From Mycolicibacter sinensis (lineage in GTDB: Bacteria; Actinomycetota; Actinomycetes; Mycobacteriales; Mycobacteriaceae), in assembly GCF_001667945.1 (NCBI RefSeq), contig NZ_LZJK01000027.1, positions 1 through 56,761 on the forward strand: a stretch of DNA of 56,761 nt. Reading direction: 5' to 3'. Made by a program: the position numbers and the translations under genes. Below are positions 17,447 to 26,398 of the stretch, piece after piece (the stretch's first letter is position 1; every line of letters starts with the position of its first letter). Under the pieces are notes generated by a model. It did no database searches and had not been told where the DNA came from. It saw nothing but the letters and a program-made list of their open reading frames with translations.

Positions 17447-18100
17447 ATGCCGAAGAAATACGGAGTCAAAGAAAAGGACCTGGTCGTCAATCATATCGTC
17501 GACCTGGTCTTGGCCGGCGAGCTGCGCACCGGTGACCGGCTCAACCGCGACGCGATCGCAACGGCCCTGGGCGTCAGCCGGCTGCCGGTTCAGCAGGGCA
17601 TCGACCAGCTTGAACAGCAGGGGATGTTGGCCAGCCGTTACCACCGCGGGGTGTTTGTCAGCCGGTTCGATGAGGCCGTCGTCCGTGAACAGCACGAGTT
17701 GCATGGGGCATTGAACTGCATCGCGTCGGCGCGGGCGGCGACCAACCCGACTCCGCGGGTGCTGGCCGAACTTGACGCGGCACTGCGGAACATCCGAGCG
17801 TGCCCCGGGCAAGCGGCGTTTCAAGAGGCGGCATATGCGTTCCGCAGCGTCATCATTGAGGAGTACGCGGGCCCGCCGCTGCAGGCGGCGATCGTCGCCG
17901 CACGCGTGTTCGCTCCGCGGGGGTTCTGGGGCAGCTATCCCAGGGGACACGAGGAGTTCTTACCCACGTACGAAGCGGAGGCCGCAGCCATTCGCCGGCG
18001 TGATCCTGACGCCGCCCGAGCCGCGAACATGACGCGCGCGGAGATGCGGGCGGAGATCGTGGTCGCCGAGTTGACCAGGCGAGGCGTGCTGAGCGGCTGA
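17447..18100 (+). CDS. GntR-family regulator, copy 3
   Basis: This 217-residue protein has the same start as the other copies and a winged helix-turn-helix of the form LRTGDRLNRDAIATALGVSRLPVQQGIDQLEQQGML. It is closer to copy 2 than to copy 1, so copies 2 and 3 arose from the later duplication. The C-terminal domain is complete (ending ELTRRGVLSG). It follows the mini-prcA by eight bases and is followed by a strong terminator. Confidence 0.85.
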   Translation: MPKKYGVKEKDLVVNHIVDLVLAGELRTGDRLNRDAIATALGVSRLPVQQGIDQLEQQGMLASRYHRGVFVSRFDEAVVREQHELHGALNCIASARAATNPTPRVLAELDAALRNIRACPGQAAFQEAAYAFRSVIIEEYAGPPLQAAIVAARVFAPRGFWGSYPRGHEEFLPTYEAEAAAIRRRDPDAARAANMTRAEMRAEIVVAELTRRGVLSG

Positions 18101-18146
18101 GCGTCACGCCGCGGCGACACGGCGGCTGCCAGCGCCGGCCGATGAG

Positions 18147-18180
18147 AAGGCCCGGCACGCGGGTGCGTGCCGGGCCTTTC
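18147..18180. terminator. Strong hairpin between gntR copy 3 and the PGRS gene
   Basis: AAGGCCCGGCACGC (18147-18160) pairs perfectly with 18165-18178 around a four-base loop, giving a 14-bp GC-rich stem followed by TTCTTG-like sequence. It lies between two convergent genes and can serve both strands. Confidence 0.8.
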
Positions 18181-18191
18181 TTGTCCGTCGG

Positions 18192-20414
18192 CTACCCGGC
18201 GGGTGCCGGGTGAGCGCCGGTGCCGCCGGTGCCGCCGGCGCCGCCGGTCGTCCCGGCGGGCGCACCGCCGGGCTGGCCGAGCCCACCGGCGGTGTCGCCG
18301 ACAGCGCCGCCGTTGCCGCCGCTGCCGCCGGTACCGCCGTCGATCGCCCCGGCGCCGTTGCCGCCGTTGCCGCCGGTTCCGCCGTCGCCGCCGACCGGAT
18401 CGGTGGAGGGAGAGCCGCCGGTGACGTATCCGCCGCCTTTGCCGCCGGCGCCGCCGTTGCCGCCGTTGCCGGCGTGGCTGGGTCCGAAGCCGAGGTCATT
18501 GGCCGGGGTTTCCACGCCGCCGCTGGTTCCGCCCGCGCCGCCGTCCCCGCCGTTGCCGGCGGTGGTTGCTCCGTTGCCGCCGGAGCCACCGGCGCCGCCG
18601 TTGCCGCCGGAGGCGGTTCCGTTGCCGCCGGACCCACCGGCGCCGCCGTCACCTCCGGCGCCGCCACCGGCCAGCACACTGCCCGCGTTGGCCCCGCCGT
18701 TACCGCCGTTGCCACCGTTGCCGCCGACGCTGACCACGCCGGGTCCGGTTGCGCCGTCACCGCCCGCGCCACCGGCCCCGCCGATGCCCGCGGCAGTGGT
18801 GTCGGTGCCTGCGCCGCCGCGGCCGCCGGCTCCGCCGTTGCCGCCCCGGCTGTAGGTGGTGCCGTCGTGCTGCCAGCCGGTGCTGTTGCCGCCGTTGCCG
18901 CCGTCGCCGCCCGCATGGCCACCACCGGAACCACCGCTGCCGCCTGAGCCGCCGTTGCCGCCGGCGTAGGTTCCGTTGCCGCCGTTGCCGCCGGTGCCGC
19001 CGGACCCCGGGGAGAAGGCGGCGCCGCCGTTGCCGCCGTTGCCGCCGATGGTCTGGACGGTGGGGTCGTCGGTGGCGCCGTCACCGCCGTTGCCGCCGTT
19101 GCCCCCGCCGCCACCGCGGCCGGAGGCTCCGCTGCCGCCGTTTCCGCCTTTGCCGGCGCTGGCGAAGCCGCCGTTGCCGCCGTCGCCGCCTTTGCCGCCG
19201 GGCCCTCCGGCGTCCGGCGAACTGTTGCTGGCGGTGCTGCCGTTGCCGCCGTTGCCGCCGTTGATCCCGGCGCCGCCGTTTCCGCCGTTGCCGCCGTCGC
19301 CGCCGATCCCGGTCGGGGAAAGGTAGCCGCCGCCGTATCCACCGGTCCCGCCGTTGCCGCCGTTGCCGAGGTAGTTGCCCTCGGCGTCCTGATAGCCGTT
19401 GCCGCCGTTGCCGCCGTTGCCCCCGTCAGCGGCGTGTCCGAATTGGCCGGCCTGCCCGTACGTCGGGCTGGTGAAGATGGTGGAGCCTCGCGCACCGGCT
19501 GCGCCGCCGTTGCCACTGGCCCAATCGACTCCAGCGTCGCCGCCGTTACCGCCGTCGGGGTGCTCGAGCGTGCCGGTGGCACCGTCGCCGCCGTTGCCAC
19601 TGCGGCCGCCGTCGCCGCCGTTGCCGCCGTTGCCGAACGTGAACCCGCTACGCCCGCCGTTGCCCCCGCCGCCGCCGAGTCCGCCGCTGCCACCGTTGCC
19701 GTCGCCGCCGTTGGCGAACGTACCGGCGATTCCGTCGGCGCCGCCGCCGCCAATCCCGCCGTTGCCGCCGTTACCGAAGAACCAACCGGATGCGTTGCCG
19801 CCGGCCCCGCCGTTACCGCCGTTGATGGTGGGATCGAGGGAGGCTCCGCCCGCACCGCCGTTGCCGCCGTTGCCCATCCAGGTTCCACCGGCCCCGCCGG
19901 CGCCGCCGTCGGCGCCCGCACCGCCATCACCGCCGTCGCCGCCGTCGCCGAGCCAGCCGGGCGCGTTGCCGCCGTCGCCGCCGGCCACGCCGGTCTCGGT
20001 GCTGTCCCAGCCGTCGCCGCCGTCGCCGAACCACAGGCCGCCGTTGCCGCCATCCGGGTTCTCGGCGGTGCCGTCGATGCCGTTGCCGATCAGGAACTGC
20101 CCGGCGGCGGTGTTGATCCAGCCGTTGACCATCTCACCGAAGTCGCTGGTGATCCAGGCCTGCAGACTGTCATGGAGCGGGTCGTAGAACCACTGATCGA
20201 TCGTGGTGCTCCAGTCGAAGGCGCCAACCTCAGCCGGCCCGGGATCCAGCCACGCCGAAGTATCGAAAAGTTCAGCGATCCAATCGAACTCGTCGGCCTG
20301 CGCCGGGGGCGCGACAAAGGCAGGGGCCATCCCGAAGGCCAGAAATGCGCCTGCAGCGCTGGCAGCGCTGACCGCCCGGGAGTGGCGGCGCGCGCTGGTG
20401 TGATGACGACTCAT
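18192..20414 (-). CDS. PGRS glycine-rich repeat protein with a Sec signal peptide instead of a PE domain
   Basis: This 740-residue protein begins with a signal peptide ([20 protein letters not shown], cleavage after PPAQA). A unique segment of about 85 residues, rich in W, D and F ([29 protein letters not shown]), follows. The junction [12 protein letters not shown] leads into several hundred residues of GGNGG/GGAGG repeats, as in PE_PGRS proteins. No PE domain is present. The frame is open to 20678, but ATG 20414 gives a clean signal peptide and has AAAGG 13 bases upstream. Export is probably by Sec with a cell-surface location. It lies 49 bases downstream of the porin gene on the same strand. 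Confidence 0.85.
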   Translation of the reverse strand: MSRHHTSARRHSRAVSAASAAGAFLAFGMAPAFVAPPAQADEFDWIAELFDTSAWLDPGPAEVGAFDWSTTIDQWFYDPLHDSLQAWITSDFGEMVNGWINTAAGQFLIGNGIDGTAENPDGGNGGLWFGDGGDGWDSTETGVAGGDGGNAPGWLGDGGDGGDGGAGADGGAGGAGGTWMGNGGNGGAGGASLDPTINGGNGGAGGNASGWFFGNGGNGGIGGGGADGIAGTFANGGDGNGGSGGLGGGGGNGGRSGFTFGNGGNGGDGGRSGNGGDGATGTLEHPDGGNGGDAGVDWASGNGGAAGARGSTIFTSPTYGQAGQFGHAADGGNGGNGGNGYQDAEGNYLGNGGNGGTGGYGGGYLSPTGIGGDGGNGGNGGAGINGGNGGNGSTASNSSPDAGGPGGKGGDGGNGGFASAGKGGNGGSGASGRGGGGGNGGNGGDGATDDPTVQTIGGNGGNGGAAFSPGSGGTGGNGGNGTYAGGNGGSGGSGGSGGGHAGGDGGNGGNSTGWQHDGTTYSRGGNGGAGGRGGAGTDTTAAGIGGAGGAGGDGATGPGVVSVGGNGGNGGNGGANAGSVLAGGGAGGDGGAGGSGGNGTASGGNGGAGGSGGNGATTAGNGGDGGAGGTSGGVETPANDLGFGPSHAGNGGNGGAGGKGGGYVTGGSPSTDPVGGDGGTGGNGGNGAGAIDGGTGGSGGNGGAVGDTAGGLGQPGGAPAGTTGGAGGTGGTGAHPAPAG

Positions 20415-20463
20415 CGTGAAAAATACCTTTCTGAAAAGAGTGGGGGATAAGGGCTTTGGGCGA

Positions 20464-21555
20464 TCAGAGGCCGAGCAGGTCGCCCAGCCAACCGAACGCA
20501 TCGGATGCCGCGCCGGTGCCGCCGTCATCGACGACGTCGGTGGGCAGCAGCGGCAGATCAGCGCCGGCCAGTGGCGGCGTGACCACAACGGGGCCCTTGC
20601 CGTCCCAGCCAGAACCGAGCAGGGCACCGACGGTTTGGCCCCAGGCCTGCCACGCGGCGATCGGACCAATGCCGGCACTATTCAGATCCAGGGTGCCCAG
20701 GACCGGGACGCCGCTGAATTCCAAGCCGACACTTTGGAAGATGGAGCCGCCGACCGCCGGCACCTCGGCTGCGACCTCACCGCCGGGGCCGAGCACCTGG
20801 TAACTCACCGCGGCCGCTCCCGTGGACAGCAGGCCACCGAAGGCGAAGTCCAGGTGGTCCATGTTCATGCCGGCCGGGAAGAAGCCGGCCTCGTTGATCA
20901 TCGGCAACAGGGCATCGAGATTCAGCGTGGCTCCGTTGAAGAACGCGCCCCACATGTTGGTCAGGGTGTCGCCGAGGTTGTCGCCGTCGGTGATGCTGTT
21001 CATCAAGGCGATCCATGGGCTGATGGCCGGGCCGATCATGCCCATCAGGACCGCGCTGGCCGGGGAACCGAGCATGTCGATGATCGGCAGGATCTGGTTG
21101 GGATCCACATCGGCGGGCAGGTACCCGGCGACTTGGCCGAACATCAGCTGGTGGGTGCCGTCCATGGTGTGGTTGAGGATCGTGGCGCGGGTCTCCGCGG
21201 TGGCGTCCTGCAGAGCCCAGCCGGAGATCACGGCGTTCAGGTGCAGCTGGATCTGTTCGTTGATCGCGTTGGTGGAGCCGGCGGGGTCGTTGGCCAACTG
21301 GTCGGCGTAGTCCATCTGGTTGGCCCAGAACTGCTGCATGCCCACCCCGGGTGCCAAGTACCAGTTGTTGAGCATGGTGGTGAGGTTGGCCGAGGCGGCA
21401 TTGATGACGTCTTGGTACGCCCCGGTCAAAGCCACGGCGTGGGACTGGACCCCGGGAATGGCCGGCAGCGGCGCGGCCACCGGCGTGGCCGTGATCAGGC
21501 CGGCGCCGGCGATCACCACACCGGCGGTGGCGTAGGGGCGAAGCATGGCGTGCAA
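20464..21555 (-). CDS. GjpA-like outer-membrane porin / exported protein
   Basis: This 363-residue protein has an N-terminal signal segment ([21 protein letters not shown]) followed by the pattern of the Gordonia GjpA-type porin family in mycobacteria ([19 protein letters not shown] and long helical stretches). The C-terminus [12 protein letters not shown] is hydrophobic. The TTG at 21555 is chosen because AAGGAG ends five bases upstream; the ATG nine bases inside has too long a spacer. Channel activity is inferred from the family name only. It probably shares a transcript with the PGRS gene. Confidence 0.65.
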   Translation of the reverse strand: MHAMLRPYATAGVVIAGAGLITATPVAAPLPAIPGVQSHAVALTGAYQDVINAASANLTTMLNNWYLAPGVGMQQFWANQMDYADQLANDPAGSTNAINEQIQLHLNAVISGWALQDATAETRATILNHTMDGTHQLMFGQVAGYLPADVDPNQILPIIDMLGSPASAVLMGMIGPAISPWIALMNSITDGDNLGDTLTNMWGAFFNGATLNLDALLPMINEAGFFPAGMNMDHLDFAFGGLLSTGAAAVSYQVLGPGGEVAAEVPAVGGSIFQSVGLEFSGVPVLGTLDLNSAGIGPIAAWQAWGQTVGALLGSGWDGKGPVVVTPPLAGADLPLLPTDVVDDGGTGAASDAFGWLGDLLGL

Positions 21556-22024
21556 GGGAACTCCTTCGGGTTATGAGATGCACAGCACAGTGACGGACAA
21601 AAGTGAGAGTAGCTGAGAGATGGCTAGTTTGCATACAAAAAAATAGAACCTGTTTCAGGCTGGTCGGACGCGCGTCTCGTAGAGCTTGCAGATAGCCCCG
21701 GTCGCCATGCGGTCGGCGCAGCGCGTGTACCGCATAGTGAGTGGTCACCGCGATTGACCTGGGGTGGACCGTTCGGCAGGACGGGTGGAGACGCAGTGCC
21801 CTCTCGGGTGAATAGTTATGAATGTAATTTGTAATTACCCGGGGCTCAGGAGCCTGCGGCACCACGCCGCCAAGGCGGGACTCTCAGGAACTTGACGGGT
21901 GTCGATAAACCCGTCGCACGGCCGGCTCGGGGCGGTTTCACGAAAGTAAGCGCTGGCGTGATCGCGAACGGCTTGCAAAGATTAAGGCGATGTCAAGGGC
22001 GGGTCGCATCGTCAAGCCAGGTGC
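21556..22024. other. 469-base intergenic region between gjpA-like and PEP-utiliser genes
   Basis: This region holds divergent control sequences and no convincing gene. On the reverse strand TACTCT (21607-21612) is a possible -10 for the porin gene. From 21806 to 21840 lies an unusually A+T-rich island flanked by GGGT and ACCC arms, an imperfect inverted repeat, which may be a regulatory site. I saw no rifamycin-associated element palindrome, tRNA or insertion sequence. Confidence 0.5.
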
Positions 22025-24436
22025 ATGAGTACGTCGTTTGTCCGGCCGTTGGCTGATGTTCGGGCGACGGACGCGGCGTTCAGCGGGGGCAAGGGCGCCA
22101 ATCTCGGTGAGCTGGTCGCTGCGGGGCTTCCGGTGCCAGAGGCGTTCGTGATCGGTGTTCCGGCCTATCTGGCCGCCATGTCCGGGGGGCCGTCCGCGAC
22201 CGTGCCCGACGCGGTGCGCGATGCCATCGTCGCGAACTATCGGGCGATGGGCCACGACGTTGCCGTGGCGGTTCGGTCCTCGGCGCCGGCCGAGGACGGT
22301 GTCACGGCGTCCCACGCCGGTATCTACGAAACGGTTCTCAACGTCAGAGGTGTCGCGGATCTGCTCGACGCGGTTCGGCGGTGCTGGATGTCGGCGACTT
22401 CGGTAGTTGCCGGTCGATACACCGGCGCGCGGGGATTGGAATGGCGGGACTCCGGGATCGCCGTGGTGGTCCAGCGCCAGGTCGCGTCGGTCAGTGCGGG
22501 CGTCGTGTTCACTGCGGATCCCATGACCGGTCGCGCGGACCGGTTGGTTCTTGAATCGGCACGGGGACTGGGCGAATCCGTTGTCGCCGGTCTGCTGACA
22601 CCGGACCGCGTCATCATGGACAAGGCCTCGCTCGACATCGTCGCGATGGAACGCGGGAGTCAAGACTCGGTGCTTGAGATCGATACGGCCGCAACGGGAG
22701 TCGTGAGACGAACTCTGACTTCGGATGAGATTTCCAGTCCGGCGTTGTCCGAGCATCAGTCTCGCGAGATAGCCCGCCACGCAGTGCGGATCGAGCAACG
22801 GTACGGCGCTCCTCAGGACATCGAGTGGGCATTCGATCCCGACGGGCGAGCCTGGATTCTGCAAAGCCGCCCGATCGCCGCCTTCGGCGCACTTGCCGCC
22901 CGAGTAACCGCTGTCGAGTTCTACGACCCGCCGCGCCCGACCGGAAGCCGGTGGACCCGAGCGAACATCGCCGAGGCGGTTCCTGGCGTGCCGACGCCGC
23001 TCACCTGGTCGGTGTGGAGCGCCGGACTCAACTATGGCCACCGGCAATCCCAGATCCAACTCGGTGTGGTGGCCGCCAAACGTGACGACCGGCACGCGCA
23101 GGTGGTCAGCCTGGCTCAGGGGTGGCCGGCGCTCTCGGTCGACGTGCTGGTGAATCAGATCGCCCAGATGCCTGGGATGGATGCGGGTGCCTTCAGTGAG
23201 CAGTTCTTCGGGGAGGCAGAAGACGTGGAGTCGGCGCCGGTCCGGGTGCGCGCCGCGACCGCGCTGCGGATGGCACGCCGGGCGCCGGTCAATCTTGCTC
23301 TGCTGCAACGGCGTCTACGCGCGGCGAGTGCGGCATCGCGGCAGTCGTGGGAGCGCGACGCCTGGCGGCCTGTCGCTGATCCGATGGCGTTGCTGGTCGA
23401 GGGTGCGAAGCGGTTCGGCCAGACGATGGTCGTGCACTCGATGCAGACCAACGTGTGCCAGACCCTTTACCGGGCCGTCGAGCGCATTGCCGGCGACCGC
23501 GTGATAGACCTTGTCTCAGCTGATGGTGATCTTCCGGAAGCGCACCTGGCCACCGATCTGTGGCTGCTGGCCCATAGTCAGATCTCGCTGGAGCACTTCC
23601 TTCGCCGGTACGGATTCCACGGACCCGATGAGGGAGAACTCACTGCGACATCGTGGCGGCAGAGTCCCGAGCCGGTGTTGCAGGTAGCGCATGCGCTGAA
23701 GCGTGGCGAATCGCGTGATCCCCGTGTGGCACTGGACAACCGGAGTGCGGAACGACGCGAGGCGGAAATGCGGCTGAGTGCCTCCTTGCCGCGTCCGTGT
23801 CGGAGGGTCGTCGCGCAGCTGATCGCCATGGCACGCCGTGCGGTCGTCGGGCGCGAGATCGGCAAAGTGGCATTCCTGCAGGACCTGGATGTTGTTCGCC
23901 ATGCGATGTCCTTCTTGGGTGAGGACGCAGCCTGGCACACGCTCAACGAGCTTCAGGCGAAGGAGCATCTCACTGCGGCTGGCCTGGTTGCACGCCAACG
24001 GATCCGCTCGCAGTTCGCGGCGATGGAGCCGCCACTGTCGTTCGTCGAGGACGGCGGAAAGCGGGTAGCCGGTACGGACGAGGGGCCGCCGCAGTCGACC
24101 ATCTCGGGTGTTGCGGCGAGTCCGGGCCGTGCGCGCGGACGGGCACGTGTGGTGACAAATCCGTCCGCGGCAGCCATCCTCGGCGCCGATGATGTGCTCA
24201 TCGCCCGCACCACGGACCCGTCCTGGGTGACGACGTTCATGATGGTGGCCGGCATGGCGCTCGACGTGGGCGCCACCATGTCGCACGCCGCGATCATCGC
24301 ACGGGAGCTGGGAATCCCCTGCGTCATCGGGACAGGCAATGGAACCCAGGTCATCCCCGATGGCGCGCTGGTCGAGATCGATGGCTCGCAGGGGATCGTG
24401 CGGATTCTCGACGGGCCGACTACCGGGCGATCTTGA
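22025..24436 (+). CDS. PEP-synthase / rifampin-phosphotransferase-like enzyme
   Basis: This 803-residue protein has the pyruvate-phosphate dikinase ATP-binding domain at the N-terminus (SGGKGANLGELVAAGLPVPEAF, AVRSSAPAEDG, VFTADPMTGR, WILQSRPI). A long variable middle domain (about 310-650) follows, then the C-terminal swivelling phosphohistidine domain (GATMSHAAIIARELGIPCV, catalytic H754). This order is shared by PEP synthase and rifampin phosphotransferases, where the middle domain binds the acceptor. The length is close to the latter (about 860), but the substrate cannot be read from sequence. Its stop overlaps the convergent DUF167 gene by 17 bases. Confidence 0.75.
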   Translation: MSTSFVRPLADVRATDAAFSGGKGANLGELVAAGLPVPEAFVIGVPAYLAAMSGGPSATVPDAVRDAIVANYRAMGHDVAVAVRSSAPAEDGVTASHAGIYETVLNVRGVADLLDAVRRCWMSATSVVAGRYTGARGLEWRDSGIAVVVQRQVASVSAGVVFTADPMTGRADRLVLESARGLGESVVAGLLTPDRVIMDKASLDIVAMERGSQDSVLEIDTAATGVVRRTLTSDEISSPALSEHQSREIARHAVRIEQRYGAPQDIEWAFDPDGRAWILQSRPIAAFGALAARVTAVEFYDPPRPTGSRWTRANIAEAVPGVPTPLTWSVWSAGLNYGHRQSQIQLGVVAAKRDDRHAQVVSLAQGWPALSVDVLVNQIAQMPGMDAGAFSEQFFGEAEDVESAPVRVRAATALRMARRAPVNLALLQRRLRAASAASRQSWERDAWRPVADPMALLVEGAKRFGQTMVVHSMQTNVCQTLYRAVERIAGDRVIDLVSADGDLPEAHLATDLWLLAHSQISLEHFLRRYGFHGPDEGELTATSWRQSPEPVLQVAHALKRGESRDPRVALDNRSAERREAEMRLSASLPRPCRRVVAQLIAMARRAVVGREIGKVAFLQDLDVVRHAMSFLGEDAAWHTLNELQAKEHLTAAGLVARQRIRSQFAAMEPPLSFVEDGGKRVAGTDEGPPQSTISGVAASPGRARGRARVVTNPSAAAILGADDVLIARTTDPSWVTTFMMVAGMALDVGATMSHAAIIARELGIPCVIGTGNGTQVIPDGALVEIDGSQGIVRILDGPTTGRS

Positions 24437-24650
24437 ACCGCTTGACCCGCGCGCCGGCGCCGGACGCCAGCTCGACACTGCGGCGCGGCACGCCGAAGTG
24501 CTCCGCGAGCACCCGGATCACGGCCGCGTTGGCCCTGCCGTCCACAGCCGGCTCGCGGACGTAGACCGTCAACTGACCGTCGGCGTCGGTCTGCACCAGC
24601 GGCCCTTTGCTGCTGCCCGGTTTGACCTTGACGACGAGGGTTTCGCTCAT
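24420..24650 (-). CDS. DUF167 (YggU) family protein
   Basis: This 76-residue protein matches the DUF167 pattern: LVVKVKPGSSKGPLV at the start, the central DGRANAAVIRVLAEHFGVPRRSVELASG, and a basic end. The function of the family is not established. It overlaps the 3' end of the convergent PEP-utiliser gene by 17 bases. Confidence 0.85.
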   Translation of the reverse strand: MSETLVVKVKPGSSKGPLVQTDADGQLTVYVREPAVDGRANAAVIRVLAEHFGVPRRSVELASGAGARVKRFKIAR

Positions 24651-24662
24651 CGCAGCGGCGAA

Positions 24663-25862
24663 CTACCGCGCGACGATCACCGACGAGCCGTGCCCGAACA
24701 GGCCTTGGTTGGCGGTGACACCAACGCGAGCGTCCTCGACCTGGCGGCCGGTGGCCTGACCGCGCAGCTGCCAGGTCAGCTCACACACCTGGGCGATCGC
24801 CTGCGCCGGGATCGCCTCACCGAAGCAGGCCAGCCCGCCGGAGGGGTTCACCGGCACCTTCCCGCCGATGGTGGTGGCGCCGCTGCGCAGCAGCTGCTCA
24901 CCTTCACCCTTGGCGCACAGGCCCAGGTGCTCGTACCAGTCGATCTCCAGCGCGGTCGACAGGTCGTAGACCTCGGCCAGGCTCACGTCTTCCGGGCCGA
25001 TGCCGGCCTCGGCGTAGGCGGCGTCCAGAATCTGGTCCTTGAACACCCGATCCGAACCCGGCACCACCGCGGTGGAATCCGTTGCGATGTCCGGCAATTC
25101 GGGCAGGTGCTGCGGGTACTGCGGGGTGACGGTGGCCACCGCGCGCACCGAGGGCACGCCCTCGAGCGAACCCAGGTGTTTGCGGGCGAACTCCGCGCTG
25201 GCCACGATCAGCGCGGCCGCACCATCGGAGGTGGCACAGATGTCGAGCTGGCGCAGCGGGTCGGAGACTACCGGGCTGGCCAGCACGTCCTCGACCGCGG
25301 ATTCCTTGCGGTAGCGGGCATTCGGGTTGTTCAGCCCGTGCCGGGAGTTCTTCACCTTCACTTGGGCGAAGTCCTCGGAGGTGGCGCCGTAGAGGTCCAT
25401 GCGTCGGCGGGCCAGCAGCGCGAAGTACACCGGGTTCATCGCCCCGATCAGGTGGAAGCGCTGCCAGTCGGGGTCACCTCTGCGCTCACCGCCGACTGGG
25501 GCGAACGCGCCTTTCGGGGTGGTGTCGGCGCCGATCACCAGCGCCACGTCGCAGAACCCGGCCAGAATCTGGGCGCGGGCGCTCTGCAGGGCTTGCGAAC
25601 CGGACGCGCAGGCGGCATACGACGAGGACACCGGCACCCCGTTCCAGCCCAGCTTCTGGGCGAACGTCGAACCGGCGATGAAGCCCGGGTAGCCGTTGCG
25701 GATGGTGTCCGCCCCGGCGATGAACTGGATCTGCCGGGAGTCCAGGCCGGCGTCGGCCAGCGCGGCGCGAGCGGCGATCACCCCGTACTCGGTGAAGTCG
25801 CGGCCCCACTTGCCCCACGGGTGCATGCCCGCACCCAGGATGTACAGCGGTTCGGGACTCAT
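24663..25862 (-). CDS. Thiolase-fold lipid-transfer-type enzyme (Rv1627c-like)
   Basis: This 399-residue protein is of the SCP-x/nonspecific lipid-transfer thiolase type. The nucleophile is C85 in YAACASGSQAL, with downstream NPSGGLACFGEAI and GLFGHGSSVIVAR as the remaining family motifs. These enzymes act with a DUF35 partner in retro-aldol or thiolytic cleavage of sterol or fatty acyl-CoA side chains, but the substrate is unknown here. The frame opens at 25880; ATG 25862 overlaps the DUF35 stop by four bases and gives the standard start. It heads the block collinear with Mtb Rv1627c onward. Confidence 0.85.
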   Translation of the reverse strand: MSPEPLYILGAGMHPWGKWGRDFTEYGVIAARAALADAGLDSRQIQFIAGADTIRNGYPGFIAGSTFAQKLGWNGVPVSSSYAACASGSQALQSARAQILAGFCDVALVIGADTTPKGAFAPVGGERRGDPDWQRFHLIGAMNPVYFALLARRRMDLYGATSEDFAQVKVKNSRHGLNNPNARYRKESAVEDVLASPVVSDPLRQLDICATSDGAAALIVASAEFARKHLGSLEGVPSVRAVATVTPQYPQHLPELPDIATDSTAVVPGSDRVFKDQILDAAYAEAGIGPEDVSLAEVYDLSTALEIDWYEHLGLCAKGEGEQLLRSGATTIGGKVPVNPSGGLACFGEAIPAQAIAQVCELTWQLRGQATGRQVEDARVGVTANQGLFGHGSSVIVAR

Positions 25863-26302
25863 GCGTCCACCTTCTTCCACGCGTAGACGGTGCGTGCCAC
25901 GCCGTCGTCGTCGGTGTAGAGCGGCATGGTGGTCAGCTCCATCTCCATGCCGACCTTGAGGTCTGCGGCCAGGGTGCCCTCGACCACCTTGCCCAGCACG
26001 ATCAGGCCCTCGGCGGCCAGCTCCACCGCGGCGATCGCAAACGGCTCGAACGGGTCGGACGGCGGGTAGGGCGCCGGCGGCAGGTACCGGTTCTCGGTGT
26101 AGCTCCAGATCGTGCCACGCCGCGACAGGGCGACCGGTTCCAGCGCATCGCTGTCACAGGCGGGGTTGGGGCAGTTGTTCTCCCGCGGCGGGAACACATA
26201 GGTGCCGCACTGCGGACACTTGGCGCCGATCAGGTGGGGGAGGCCGGCATCGTCGGTGGTGAACCACCCGTCGATCGCGGGCTGCGAGGCTACGTCTGGC
26301 AC
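25859..26302 (-). CDS. DUF35 zinc-ribbon/OB-fold partner of the thiolase (Rv1628c-like)
   Basis: This 147-residue protein has a zinc ribbon with C29, C32, C44 and C49 (CPQCGTYVFPPRENNCPNPAC), then an OB-fold ending in YAWKKVDA. Family members bind acyl-CoA and form a stable complex with the adjacent thiolase. The frame stays open far into polA on the opposite strand, but GTG 26302 is preceded by TACGCT six bases upstream (plus-strand 26309-26314). That supports a leaderless start and the normal family length. Confidence 0.85.
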   Translation of the reverse strand: MPDVASQPAIDGWFTTDDAGLPHLIGAKCPQCGTYVFPPRENNCPNPACDSDALEPVALSRRGTIWSYTENRYLPPAPYPPSDPFEPFAIAAVELAAEGLIVLGKVVEGTLAADLKVGMEMELTTMPLYTDDDGVARTVYAWKKVDA

Positions 26303-26367
26303 CGGTTCAGCGTACCCAACGCCGGCGGCAGAACTGAAACGTGTTGCAATTCCACCGGCACTGACGG

Positions 26368-26391
26368 GTGTCGGTCCCGGGTGCATAGAGT
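26368..26391 (+). promoter_or_regulatory. Candidate DNA-damage (PafBC-type) promoter of polA
   Basis: GTGTCGGTC (26368-26376) matches seven of nine positions of the RecA-independent damage motif TTGTCRGTG. It is followed after nine bases, one more than the usual eight, by TAGAGT (26386-26391). The GTG of polA begins seven bases later, so the message is probably leaderless. Confidence 0.45.
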
Positions 26392-26398
26392 TGGGTCT

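Noticed and set aside
18192..20050. Regular short repeats that might suggest a CRISPR array or tandem satellite
   Set aside because: They encode GGNGG/GGAGG in one frame with variable spacing; there are no conserved repeat-spacer units and no cas genes.
18210..20450. Several long plus-strand frames rich in proline, alanine or arginine
   Set aside because: They are complements of the PGRS Gly-codon repeats; the reverse strand has a signal peptide and the PGRS junction.
22000..22024. Possible rifamycin-associated element before the PEP-utiliser gene
   Set aside because: No palindrome of that type could be recognised in 21841-22024.
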